Assembly (NCBI GenBank): GCA_009929215.1
Contig: SAAX01000001.1
Span: forward strand, 58,418 to 122,417
Direction: 5' to 3'
Length of the DNA stretch: 64,000 nt
Origin: Deltaproteobacteria bacterium
GTDB taxonomy: Bacteria; Desulfobacterota; Desulfovibrionia; Desulfovibrionales; Desulfovibrionaceae
Shown: piece after piece, positions 21,562 to 29,473 of the stretch
How the letters are laid out: each line of letters opens with the position of its first letter
Numbering within the stretch: the stretch's first letter is position 1
Translations under genes and position numbers: made by a program
Notes under the pieces: generated by a model
Seen by the model: only the letters and a program-made list of their open reading frames with translations
The model's database searches: none
Told to the model about the DNA's origin: nothing

Positions 21562-22992
21562 CTAGCGTATGGATTTGTACCCTTCGTAGGTTTTGAGCTT
21601 GCCCGTCAGCTTGGGGGCGTTGTTAATCAATGCAGGAACCGACGTTCCGCTGTCGAGCATTTTCAGCCAGCCCTCGGCCTTGCTGCTAAGCAGCTCGGGC
21701 TTGTCCTTGCCCAGTTGTTGCACTTCAGGCTTGGGCCACAAATAGCCACCGTTTTCGTTGCGTCCCTGCAACAGATAGCGGGTATTGCCCTGCTGCACGG
21801 CCTTGGCCACGGTTATTTTTTTCTTGTTTTGATACAGGGCCACAGCAGCCAGAATACCGGCATCGTCCTTGCGGGCGCGGTTGAGCCCAAGGCCCACGGC
21901 TGTATCGGCGTATTCGCTCACAAAGTTGAAGTCGCCCTGCGAGTCAAAGGCTACAAAAACCGGGCCGCGGCCACGGTACAGGGGCGCAATCAGCTTTGAA
22001 ATACTCAGCGTTTTCCCCTTGCCCTGGGTCTGCGCGTGAAAGGCGTAGTCGTAGTCGTTAACATACTTGCCGTTCTGTTCCTTGTTGGTCATGGCCAGCA
22101 CGCCGTCCACGCCTTCAATGCCAAAAACCTCGGGGCTAACAGCCGCGGAAATAACATCGATAAACGAGGCAGAACACACCCAGGCATCAAAGCCATTGGA
22201 CTCAAGCGCATGGAACAGTTCCTGAATTTCCGGCGATACCGTTATGCCCTGTTTGTATGAAACGGACACTTGCCCGGCCTTGCTGCCCTTGTAACCAGCG
22301 GGGCTCTGCCACTTGCGCTTTTGCCAAAAGCCAGGGTCGGCGCTGGCCTTGCGATACTGCACAAAAGCCTCGTGGGCCATGCCGTAAACCTGCTGGGGGG
22401 TCATGCCGGTAAACCAGTAGGTGATCCAGGGGTAAGAGACGGAAACGTCCATGGTGTCGCCGATGGCGTCGTAGAGCCAGCGCACCTTGGTGGCAAACTC
22501 CTTCCAGTCGTCGCCAGCCTGCATCTTCTGCATTTTTTCGTCGTACACGCCTGCGGGCGACACAAATCCCTGTGCGTACAGCCGCTTGTAGGCGGCTGCG
22601 GCATCTGCCGCCACACTGGCAACACTCAGGTTGTTAAATTCCTTGCCCAGATCCTTGTTTATGTCCGGCACGCCCGAGGTCAACACGGTGTACATGTGGT
22701 CGGGCTTTATGGCAAAGCGCATGTGTTCCAGCTGATAAATGGCAAGCTGCTCTTCCACATCCAGAATAGAAACAGTGTTGTCAAAGTCAAAAACAGCATA
22801 AGGCCGTATGGAAGGATTATAGTTTGGGCTGCCCTTGCCGTAGAGAACAAACATTTCGTTAATGCTTTGCCTGACGATCGGGTCCCAGCCTTCTCTTTGC
22901 AGCATGACAAGGTCTGACGCACTGGAAACAGTGGCGATTGCCATAGCCGCAGCAAGCAAAAAGCTGCCCGCCCATAACTTACATTTTTGCAT
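21562..22992 (-). CDS. Exported HAD-superfamily phosphatase
   Basis: The 476-residue protein begins with a typical Sec signal peptide (1-25, ending near VSSASD) and then a HAD phosphatase fold. Motif I is FDFDNTVS, with nucleophile Asp69 and general acid Asp71; an SASFIDVISAAV stretch fits motif II and FVAFDSQGDFNFVSEY fits motif IV. It should therefore be a periplasmic phosphomonoesterase. The spacing and the exported state recall bacterial phosphorylcholine phosphatases, but the substrate cannot be assigned. The ATG at 22992 is preceded by GGGAGAAT; an upstream in-frame start at 23034 lacks a signal-peptide logic. A good minus-strand sigma-54 promoter lies at 23110-23125. Confidence 0.85.
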   Translation of the reverse strand: MQKCKLWAGSFLLAAAMAIATVSSASDLVMLQREGWDPIVRQSINEMFVLYGKGSPNYNPSIRPYAVFDFDNTVSILDVEEQLAIYQLEHMRFAIKPDHMYTVLTSGVPDINKDLGKEFNNLSVASVAADAAAAYKRLYAQGFVSPAGVYDEKMQKMQAGDDWKEFATKVRWLYDAIGDTMDVSVSYPWITYWFTGMTPQQVYGMAHEAFVQYRKASADPGFWQKRKWQSPAGYKGSKAGQVSVSYKQGITVSPEIQELFHALESNGFDAWVCSASFIDVISAAVSPEVFGIEGVDGVLAMTNKEQNGKYVNDYDYAFHAQTQGKGKTLSISKLIAPLYRGRGPVFVAFDSQGDFNFVSEYADTAVGLGLNRARKDDAGILAAVALYQNKKKITVAKAVQQGNTRYLLQGRNENGGYLWPKPEVQQLGKDKPELLSSKAEGWLKMLDSGTSVPALINNAPKLTGKLKTYEGYKSIR

Positions 22993-23109
22993 TTTACATT
23001 CTCCCGAAATCAGTTTGGTACTTTGTACTGCCATACAATAGAATCAACTTCATCTGTGCTCGTTGCCGAACCATAGCAGCATAAAACAGCTTGCAGATTA
23101 CAGAATTGT

Positions 23110-23125
23110 TGCAGTTTATGTGCCA
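23110..23125 (-). promoter_or_regulatory. Sigma-54 (-24/-12) promoter of the exported phosphatase
   Basis: On the minus strand the site reads TGGCACATAAACTGCA, matching TGGCAC-N5-TTGCA except for one base, with the GG and GC elements exactly 10 bp apart. It lies about 118 bp upstream of the start codon. An upstream activator palindrome is present at 23220-23230. Confidence 0.7.
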
Positions 23126-23210
23126 GAGCATCATTCTTAACTAACTATAATTGATATATAAAATATTTTGCCACACACTCAAGGCCACGTACTTGATACA
23201 TTTATGAAAA

Positions 23211-23238
23211 AATTTGTTCTGTGTGACACAAATTTGTT
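23211..23238. promoter_or_regulatory. Candidate upstream activator site: palindrome with flanking direct repeats
   Basis: TGTGTGACACA (23220-23230) is a perfect odd palindrome flanked by AATTTGTT at 23211-23218 and 23231-23238. It lies about 100 bp upstream of the -24 element, the normal distance for an enhancer-binding protein. A CRP/FNR-type site is an alternative. Confidence 0.45.
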
Positions 23239-23274
23239 ATTTTGTGTATTTGGGTAAATGAATGCTTTTAAATA

Positions 23275-23301
23275 AAAAAAGGGCCGCCCAAAAGCGACCC
23301 C
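23275..23301 (-). terminator. Rho-independent terminator of the membrane-protein gene
   Basis: On the minus strand GGGTCGC and GCGGCCC pair (one wobble) around TTTTGG and are followed by TTTTTTTATTT. Confidence 0.82.
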
Positions 23302-23339
23302 ACATACTGACTTTTTGCGCCACCAAACATCCTGAAAAC

Positions 23340-24071
23340 TCAGAGAGCAGAAGAACCCAAAACCCCTGCCATGACCTGCTCAAACTGCCGAGTGTAGACC
23401 TCGTACTGCTTTTTGCTGTTATAGTCGTTGGAGCTCTTAACAAACAGGCCGCCGCCCACGGCCACCACAAGGGCAGACACTCCGCCAAATTTGGCGCTCA
23501 TAAGCAGGGCTTCGGGCAGACGGGCCAGCAGATCGTCCATGCTCTCTGTAAACAGATGCATAAGAAAGCTGAAGCACACCAGCCCCACCACAAAGATAAT
23601 GGCGCTGACCTTGCAAACCTTTTTGAGCGGATATTTTTCCACTTCATACTGGGTGGCGCGGGCAAGGCCGCAACGCTTCATTACTGTGGCGGCGTCGGCA
23701 AATTCGCAAGTCTGCACATCAGTTTCGCAGTCACCCCTGGCGCGACGCACGGCATAGACCTCAAGGGGGGCGTTGTCGCCCAGCGTGCCGACCTGCGCCG
23801 CAGCAATGGGGCCAAGGCAGCCCAGCACTAACGCCTCGCCGGGCGTTACCACAAAATCCTGCGGCAAAGACAACTGCACCTCTGTGCCGTGCTCCAGCCG
23901 CAAGGCTACGGCCTGCCAGCCCTTGCCGCCAACGGGCAAGCGCAGCGACGTGCCAGCGGCATCATCCAGCGAAACAACCAGTGCCTGTGTGGCGGCTGCG
24001 GGTGCTCTGCCCAGCACCACCGCACCAATGCCCATTGCCCGAAACGTTTTGCCTTCTACCGTAAAATCCAT
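23340..24071 (-). CDS. Unknown protein with two membrane segments, downstream of the RqcH-like gene
   Basis: The 243-residue product is not recognised. Residues 1-140 look soluble and beta-rich with repeated short glycine turns (GIGAVVLGRA, LVLGCLGPIAAAQVGTLGD). A Cys-containing stretch follows (CETDVQTC), then two hydrophobic segments (about 155-175 and 195-215) and a short charged C-terminal part. The start at 24071 has GGAGAAAGG ahead of it; a start five codons earlier is possible. It follows the RqcH-like gene by 37 bp on the same strand, so the two are probably co-transcribed, and its own terminator lies at 23275. The gene looks real by ribosome site, codon use and terminator; function is open. 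Confidence 0.72.
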   Translation of the reverse strand: MDFTVEGKTFRAMGIGAVVLGRAPAAATQALVVSLDDAAGTSLRLPVGGKGWQAVALRLEHGTEVQLSLPQDFVVTPGEALVLGCLGPIAAAQVGTLGDNAPLEVYAVRRARGDCETDVQTCEFADAATVMKRCGLARATQYEVEKYPLKKVCKVSAIIFVVGLVCFSFLMHLFTESMDDLLARLPEALLMSAKFGGVSALVVAVGGGLFVKSSNDYNSKKQYEVYTRQFEQVMAGVLGSSAL

Positions 24072-24108
24072 GCAGCCTTTCTCCATATTTAAACCTGCAG
24101 GCCGTGGC

Positions 24109-25821
24109 CTAGCCGGGCAGCAGCCTTTCTCCAAGGGCAAGATCCACCGCAACCTCGCGTGAGGGCAAAGACTTGTCTATGCGTACCGTGCCCGCAGGAG
24201 TGTTGCGCATGGGCTTGACGTGGCGTACCTCGGCATACTGTATGCGCGCCCGCGCGGCATCCCTTTGCCAGCTTTTGCATGCGGCCAGCGCCCCGGCCTC
24301 GTCGAGCGTGCGGGGCGGCACTTCCTGCCCGCCGTGCGCACGGCGTATGATAACGTGCGAACCGGGGCCGTTTTCTGCATGTAGCCAGATATCGTGCGGA
24401 GCCGCCAGCTTGCGTGCCGCCAGATTGCCCTTGGAATCGCGCCCGCGCAACAACACAAAGCCGTCAGAACTGATGAACATCTGCACATTTTTGGGCAGTG
24501 TGGCCGCCATGCCAGAGCCTGGCGCACGGCTTCCGTTGCCGGATTCTTCAGCATTGTTCGCAGTTGCGCCAAGCAAGCTGTCCTGCCGGGCCTGACGCAG
24601 CGAGGCAAGTTCGGCCTCCAGCGCAGCGCGGCGGTCGGCCAGATGCTCCATACCGCGCTGACCGCGCCGGGCCGTGTGGAACATACGGGCCATTTCTTCG
24701 CGCACAGAGCGGCGCAAATCCAGCTTTATCTCACGCGCGGGGCCGTGCGGGCCTGCTTCCACCCGCACAGATGGGGCGCGAAAATCCGCAGACCAGCGCC
24801 ACAATTCGCCCTGAAGCGCCAGCGCATCAGCCTGACAGGCCATCATGCCGCCAAGGCGCGATTCTTCCTCGCGCAGCTTGTCGAGCAGCTTGGTGAGCTT
24901 GCGCACGCGACGGTCGAGCGGCTGAGCCGCCTCGCGTGCCTGATCCAGCGCAAGCCGCGAAAGCACAATATCCTGCCCTGCCAGCTCGGTGAGCGCCAGA
25001 GCATTGGCCCCGCAAAATTCCTGCACGCGGCTGGCTTCGGCATCCTTGCCCAGCAAGGCCTGTTGCAGTGCGGCGGGCAAGGGCCAGGCGCTTATGCCCA
25101 ACACGGGCCGGGGCAACGCAGGAGCGGGATCATCTCCGTCAACGTGGGCCGGGGCTGATACGGAGGCATGCCCCCGAGCGGGGCCCTCTTCCGGTTGTGC
25201 CGCGCCGTAACAAAACAGGTCGCCGCCGCCAAGACGCAAATCTTCCAGCAGGGCCCACTGTTCCGGTTCATCCATGCAGGCAAGGGTGCGCCGCAGGGCT
25301 GGCGTGAGCACCGCCCACTGCCGCCAGTCTTGCAGGGCCGCCGCTAGCTGCTCCGGCTCTGGCCACGAGGGCTGGTCTTCCTCTGGGGCATCCGCATCGG
25401 CAAGGAATTTCAGGCTTGGGCCTTCACGCAGGTCAAGCAACAGCCATGTGAGCAAAGGTTTCGCCGTGGATGTGTCATCTTGCGCCGCACGGTTTGCAGC
25501 ATCTGCCCCACCGCCCAGCAGCAGCCACAAGCGGCGCTCGCTCCACTGCGGTACGCAGGCCGCAATGCGCCGCCCGCCCGAATACTTGCGCAAACGCATG
25601 ATGGGGGCCGAGGGCGCACGCCCCACACTGATGCGCTGGGCAGTGACAAAGCAGAAAGGATCCTTGCGCCCATAGCGCAGGCAAAGCTGCCGCTTACGCC
25701 CGCCGCTGTAGATCATGAGGGCCAGAAGGCCATCGGCGGGTTCCTGAATTTTTTCCACCCGTGCGCCTACAAGCAGGGGGGTAAGGTCTTCACAGCAGCG
25801 GCGAAAAAGATGGGCATCCAT
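24109..25821 (-). CDS. RqcH/Rqc2-type NFACT protein (ribosome-associated quality control)
   Basis: The 570-residue protein has the NFACT layout: N-terminal domain (MDAHLFRRCCEDLTPLL onward), a middle region, a coiled coil (about 290-330, LDRRVRKLTKLLDKLREEE) and the C-terminal NFACT-R domain (about 440-560; NLAARKLAAPHDIWLHAENG, then PGSHVIIRRAHG). In Bacillus the homolog RqcH binds 60S-like large subunits with stalled nascent chains and directs C-terminal alanine tailing. Older annotations call the family fibronectin-binding. The functionally important Asp-Arg pair of RqcH seems to be Glu-Arg here (QWSERRLWLLL), judged by eye. The start codon lacks a strong ribosome site. A membrane-protein gene follows on the same strand. 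Confidence 0.88.
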   Translation of the reverse strand: MDAHLFRRCCEDLTPLLVGARVEKIQEPADGLLALMIYSGGRKRQLCLRYGRKDPFCFVTAQRISVGRAPSAPIMRLRKYSGGRRIAACVPQWSERRLWLLLGGGADAANRAAQDDTSTAKPLLTWLLLDLREGPSLKFLADADAPEEDQPSWPEPEQLAAALQDWRQWAVLTPALRRTLACMDEPEQWALLEDLRLGGGDLFCYGAAQPEEGPARGHASVSAPAHVDGDDPAPALPRPVLGISAWPLPAALQQALLGKDAEASRVQEFCGANALALTELAGQDIVLSRLALDQAREAAQPLDRRVRKLTKLLDKLREEESRLGGMMACQADALALQGELWRWSADFRAPSVRVEAGPHGPAREIKLDLRRSVREEMARMFHTARRGQRGMEHLADRRAALEAELASLRQARQDSLLGATANNAEESGNGSRAPGSGMAATLPKNVQMFISSDGFVLLRGRDSKGNLAARKLAAPHDIWLHAENGPGSHVIIRRAHGGQEVPPRTLDEAGALAACKSWQRDAARARIQYAEVRHVKPMRNTPAGTVRIDKSLPSREVAVDLALGERLLPG

Positions 25822-26252
25822 AGAAAAAACCCGGCTTGCGGGACGTGGTGGGGCATGGGGGTGAAGGACAAGACACTATGGCCAAGGCAATACGGCCCGG
25901 ACAATACGGCAAGGGCAATGCAAAGGCCGCAGACAGCCGTAAAAACGACACGGACAGCAACTGCAATCAGCCTCTAAAATTTTGCGCAGCAACGCGCCGA
26001 GTGCAGCCCGCACGAGCGTTTGCAACAGGCTCAGCACACTGGCACACACCCATTGGCACAGGCCAGTTGGCGCAAGCACGCAACATTCCTACAGGGCGCA
26101 CGGCCCCGTTAGCCCGCGTGGCATTTCTACGGCAAGCCTCTGCCCCGTGCGCAAAAACGCACGCAGACAGGCTCAAGCGGGTTTTGCGTGGGCGCAGCAA
26201 CCCGCCTGGCCGAAAAAGCAAAGAGTAACAGTGCCGCTATGGCAAACCGATG
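25822..26252. other. Gene-free stretch between dksA and the RqcH-like gene
   Basis: The 431 bp contain no credible gene. Open frames of up to 130 codons exist on the plus strand but have no ribosome site and odd composition. Short repeats of CAATACGGC occur near 25889-25906. The promoter of the RqcH-like gene and the 3' end of dksA must lie here. Confidence 0.5.
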
Positions 26253-26615
26253 TTAGTCGCCGCGAAGATGTTCGTCTTCTTCCTGTTTGGCCTTGCAGTT
26301 GATGCACAAACGCGTCACAGGCCGGGCCTTGAGGCGGGGAACACTGATGTCGTCGCCGCAGTCTTCGCAAATTCCGTACGTGCCATCATCAATACGGGTG
26401 AGGGCAGCCTGGATCTTGCGGATCAGGCGGCGCTCGCGGTCACGGATGCGCAGGGTAAACGCCCTGTCGGACTCTGCAGTGGCGCGGTCAGCCGGGTCGG
26501 CGAACACTTCGTTGCTATCCGTCAGTTCTTCAAGGGTGCTGTCGCCCTTCTGCTTCGCTTCTTCAAGCATATCAGAAAGAAGCTTGCGAAAGTATTCCAA
26601 ATCCTTGTGATCCAT
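26253..26615 (-). CDS. dksA: DksA/TraR-family zinc-finger regulator
   Basis: DksA-type proteins enter the secondary channel of RNA polymerase and, with ppGpp, adjust transcription of stable RNA and amino-acid genes. The 120-residue product has an N-terminal coiled coil (1-70) with an acidic stretch and a C-terminal four-cysteine zinc finger (Cys83, Cys86, Cys104, Cys107 in CEDCGDDI and CINCKAK). Length and finger fit the DksA group. CGGAGG lies just before the start. Whether it does the full DksA job or is a paralog cannot be told from one copy. Confidence 0.92.
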   Translation of the reverse strand: MDHKDLEYFRKLLSDMLEEAKQKGDSTLEELTDSNEVFADPADRATAESDRAFTLRIRDRERRLIRKIQAALTRIDDGTYGICEDCGDDISVPRLKARPVTRLCINCKAKQEEDEHLRGD

Positions 26616-26934
26616 TTAAATCCTCCGGCGGACGCCGCTGGGGGGCGCATGAACGGTCTACTGAGTTAGCCGGGTACGGAAGTGGCACAAGCAATTTGCG
26701 CCGCTCACCCCGCTTCGGCCAGCCATGCTGCGGCATGGCCCGCTCAGAGCACCTCGCAGTGAAAATGCTCTTTTGATGCAATGGACTCATATAGCTACAT
26801 GTGCAATCTTTGTAAAGCTGCACACTCAAGAATCTGCACAGCATGCAACAGAGCGGACGGGCTGCAAACACCCCCCCCCAGCGTTCCGGGGAGTTTGAGA
26901 GAACATACTGAAACTGATTACATTTACGTTACAA
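26616..26934. other. Intergenic stretch with a C9 tract
   Basis: The 319 bp upstream of dksA and downstream of the PP-loop gene contain no gene. A run of nine C (26871-26879) stands out as a length-variable homopolymer. No promoter of dksA was pinned down. Confidence 0.5.
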
Positions 26935-28101
26935 TCAGGCTTGCGGGTTGGCAGTATCAAGTTGCCCGGCCTCAAGCCGCTCTGTTTCGTAGCGGGCTTC
27001 GCGCGCTGCGGCCCTGGCGGCCTCCTTGGCGGCGTCCTGCGCAGCCTGACGTTCACGCGCCTCGGCACGAACATATCCCTTGATCTCATCCCATGCGGGC
27101 TCGTTCCACAGTTCTTCGCACCGTCTGGTGGGCACGCAGTGGTCGCTGAATTCCTCCCCCCTGCGGGCGCGCACATACACATCGCCGCCCGTGGCCACCG
27201 CCTTGGGCGCATACGATGCTGTCATCTGGCAGGCAGTGCGCAGCACTTCCTCTGGCCACAAAGCACCGTTGCGGGCAAGGGCCAGCGGCCCCGGCATGTC
27301 GCGCATGCGCAGTATAAGGTCGTCTGGCCCTGCGGCAGACGCCAGCAGATCGTTGTCGGCACTGTTGCGCCCAACGCACAGCCAGTAGTGGGCATCGCCC
27401 TCTGTATGCCAGAACTGACAGCCAAGGTTGGCAAGGGTAAAGTCGCTTGCGCATGGCTCGGGCAAACGCGTGAGCACCAGCCAGTAACGGCGGGCGTTTT
27501 CGCGCTCGGTGAGGCGGCAGCCGCCCCCCAGTGTGGGAATTTCAGTAATGCCAAATTTTTTTGCAAGGGCCAGCTGCTCGTTGCGGCCCCGGCCCCAGAT
27601 GCCCAGCAGTTGCGCGCGGTCCACCAGACCGCTTTCTTCCACCGGGGTAGGCGGCAGATGGTGGGCGCACAGGGGGCGCAGCAGTATATCGCTCACGTTC
27701 GCATCGCGCACAATCACATTCAGCGTATCGCGCCGCTGCGACATGGGGCGCTGGCCCAGCACCTCACCAGTGGCAAGGGCCTGAGCGCCCACGCTTTCCA
27801 TATATTTGCGGGCCTCACGCAGCAGTAGAATCTTGCAGTCCACGCAGGGGTTCAGCACCTTGCCAAAGCCGTGTTCCGGCCTCTGGCGCAGCATTTGGGC
27901 AAACTGTGGGCCCACGTTCTGACACGCGATATCCAGCCCATAGGTTTTGCGCCAGCGGGCAGCCACTGCCTCGCCGCCAAAAAAGGGCGAATAAAAATGC
28001 AGACAGCGCACGCGCAGGCCTTGGCTTTCAAGCAGTTTAGCAGTCAGCAGGCTGTCCAGCCCGCCAGAAAACAGTACAATAATTTGTGGAGAATCGCTCA
28101 T
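26935..28101 (-). CDS. PP-loop ATPase related to tRNA thiolation enzymes (MnmA/ThiI type)
   Basis: The 388-residue protein opens with a PP-loop, VLFSGGLDSLL (Ser12-Ser17), typical of ATP pyrophosphatases that adenylate a substrate before sulfur insertion. A CxxC pair follows in NPCVDCK (Cys86, Cys89), as in thiouridine synthases, along with a GEVLGQRPMSQRR motif. Residues 200-330 contain a separate domain of unknown role. The last 40 residues are an Ala/Glu/Arg-rich helix. It is likely a sulfur-transfer or tRNA-modifying enzyme, but the target is unknown. The ATG at 28101 is preferred over an upstream TTG. It is divergent from recA. Confidence 0.75.
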   Translation of the reverse strand: MSDSPQIIVLFSGGLDSLLTAKLLESQGLRVRCLHFYSPFFGGEAVAARWRKTYGLDIACQNVGPQFAQMLRQRPEHGFGKVLNPCVDCKILLLREARKYMESVGAQALATGEVLGQRPMSQRRDTLNVIVRDANVSDILLRPLCAHHLPPTPVEESGLVDRAQLLGIWGRGRNEQLALAKKFGITEIPTLGGGCRLTERENARRYWLVLTRLPEPCASDFTLANLGCQFWHTEGDAHYWLCVGRNSADNDLLASAAGPDDLILRMRDMPGPLALARNGALWPEEVLRTACQMTASYAPKAVATGGDVYVRARRGEEFSDHCVPTRRCEELWNEPAWDEIKGYVRAEARERQAAQDAAKEAARAAAREARYETERLEAGQLDTANPQA

Positions 28102-28245
28102 GCCCGCGCTTGTACGACAGCAAGCGTCGCTGCGCAAGTATGGCTGGCGGGCATTTTTTGCGCATATTCTCTTGATTTTACACTTATTGAGAATTATAAT
28201 TAATTATTACAGGCTATGCCCTCAGGGAATTGGGCCATGCAGCAT

Positions 28246-28274
28246 TTGCCTTGCTTGGTTTGGTTTGCTATACT
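28246..28274 (+). promoter_or_regulatory. Sigma-70 promoter of recA
   Basis: TTGCCT (28246-28251) and TATACT (28269-28274) are 17 bp apart and lie 39 bp before the recA start. No LexA box was recognised. Confidence 0.6.
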
Positions 28275-28312
28275 TATGAGCTTGAAGATATTCTTACCCG
28301 GAGCAATGAGCT

Positions 28313-29395
28313 ATGGCCAAAAAACCAGCCATGAGTCAGGAAAACGCGCGCGCCGAAGCCTTGGGAACCGCACTTGCCACCATCGAACGCAAGTACGGCA
28401 AGGGCGCGGTGATGAAGCTTTCCGACGACGCCCATGTTAATATTCCCGTCATTCCCACAGGTTCCATCGGCCTTGATCTGGCCCTGGGCGTAGGCGGCAT
28501 ACCCCGTGGGCGTATTAGCGAAATTTTTGGCCCGGAATCTTCGGGTAAAACCACGCTCACCCTGCACATCATTGCCGAATGCCAGAAAATGGGCGGCACG
28601 TGCGCCTTTGTGGACGCAGAACACGCCCTCGACGTGTCTTACGCCAAGCGACTTGGCGTCAACACCGACGAGCTGCTTATTTCGCAGCCCGACTACGGCG
28701 AACAGGCACTCGACATTGCCGACATGCTCGTGCGCTCTGGCGCGGTTGACCTTGTGGTTGTCGACTCTGTGGCCGCGCTTATTCCACAGGCCGAACTTGA
28801 GGGCGACATGGGCGAAACACAGGTGGGCGGTCATGCCCGCCTTATGTCGCACGCCATGCGCCGCCTCACCGGCACCATCCACAAGTCGCGCACGTCTGTG
28901 ATCTTTATCAACCAGATACGCATGAAGATCGGCGTGACCGGTTACGGCAGCCCCGAAACCACCACTGGCGGTAACGCGCTCAAGTTCTATTCTTCTGTGC
29001 GCCTTGATATTCGGCGCATCCAGACCCTCAAGGACAAGGAAGAATCGTTTGGTTCGCGCACCAGGGTCAAGGTGGTCAAAAACAAGGTTGCCCCGCCCTT
29101 CCGCAGCGCCATTTTTGATATTTTGTACGGGCAGGGCATCTCGCGCTCGGGCGAACTGCTCGACCTTGGCATCGAAGCCAAGATCATCGACCAGAGCGGC
29201 TCGTGGTTTGCCTTTGGCTCTGAAAAGCTCGGCCAGGGCCGCGAAAAAGTACGCGCGCTGCTGGACGAAAACCTTGATCTGCGCAACCAGATTGAAGCCA
29301 AGGTTGTGGAATTTCTGGGCCTGAACCCCAAGGAATTTGTCCCCACAGAAGAAGACCTGGACGAAGGCGAAGCCCCCGCGTCCACTTACGAATAA
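28313..29395 (+). CDS. recA: RecA recombinase
   Basis: RecA coats single-stranded DNA, performs strand exchange and triggers LexA cleavage. The 360-residue protein is a standard RecA: Walker A GPESSGKT (73-80), Walker B region [12 protein letters not shown], loop L2 region [11 protein letters not shown] and an acidic C-terminus ([10 protein letters not shown]). A CGGAGC site precedes the ATG. alaS follows after 78 bp on the same strand and may share its transcript. Confidence 0.99.
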   Translation: MAKKPAMSQENARAEALGTALATIERKYGKGAVMKLSDDAHVNIPVIPTGSIGLDLALGVGGIPRGRISEIFGPESSGKTTLTLHIIAECQKMGGTCAFVDAEHALDVSYAKRLGVNTDELLISQPDYGEQALDIADMLVRSGAVDLVVVDSVAALIPQAELEGDMGETQVGGHARLMSHAMRRLTGTIHKSRTSVIFINQIRMKIGVTGYGSPETTTGGNALKFYSSVRLDIRRIQTLKDKEESFGSRTRVKVVKNKVAPPFRSAIFDILYGQGISRSGELLDLGIEAKIIDQSGSWFAFGSEKLGQGREKVRALLDENLDLRNQIEAKVVEFLGLNPKEFVPTEEDLDEGEAPASTYE

Positions 29396-29473
29396 GGCAA
29401 TGATTCTATGGTGACCGCGTGCCATGGTGGCGCGCGGTCATTGCCCGCGCAGACCCCATTACGGAGCCAGTAA

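Larger units (their letters stand above)
22993..23339. other. AT-rich gap holding a sigma-54 promoter and a terminator
   Basis: The 347 bp between two minus-strand genes contain the -24/-12 promoter of the phosphatase (23110-23125), an upstream palindrome flanked by direct repeats (23211-23238) and the terminator of the membrane-protein gene (23275-23301). No gene is seen. Confidence 0.65.

Noticed and set aside
25836..26228. Possible 130-codon gene between the RqcH-like gene and dksA
   Set aside because: No ribosome site, no recognisable fold and a composition typical of translated intergenic DNA.
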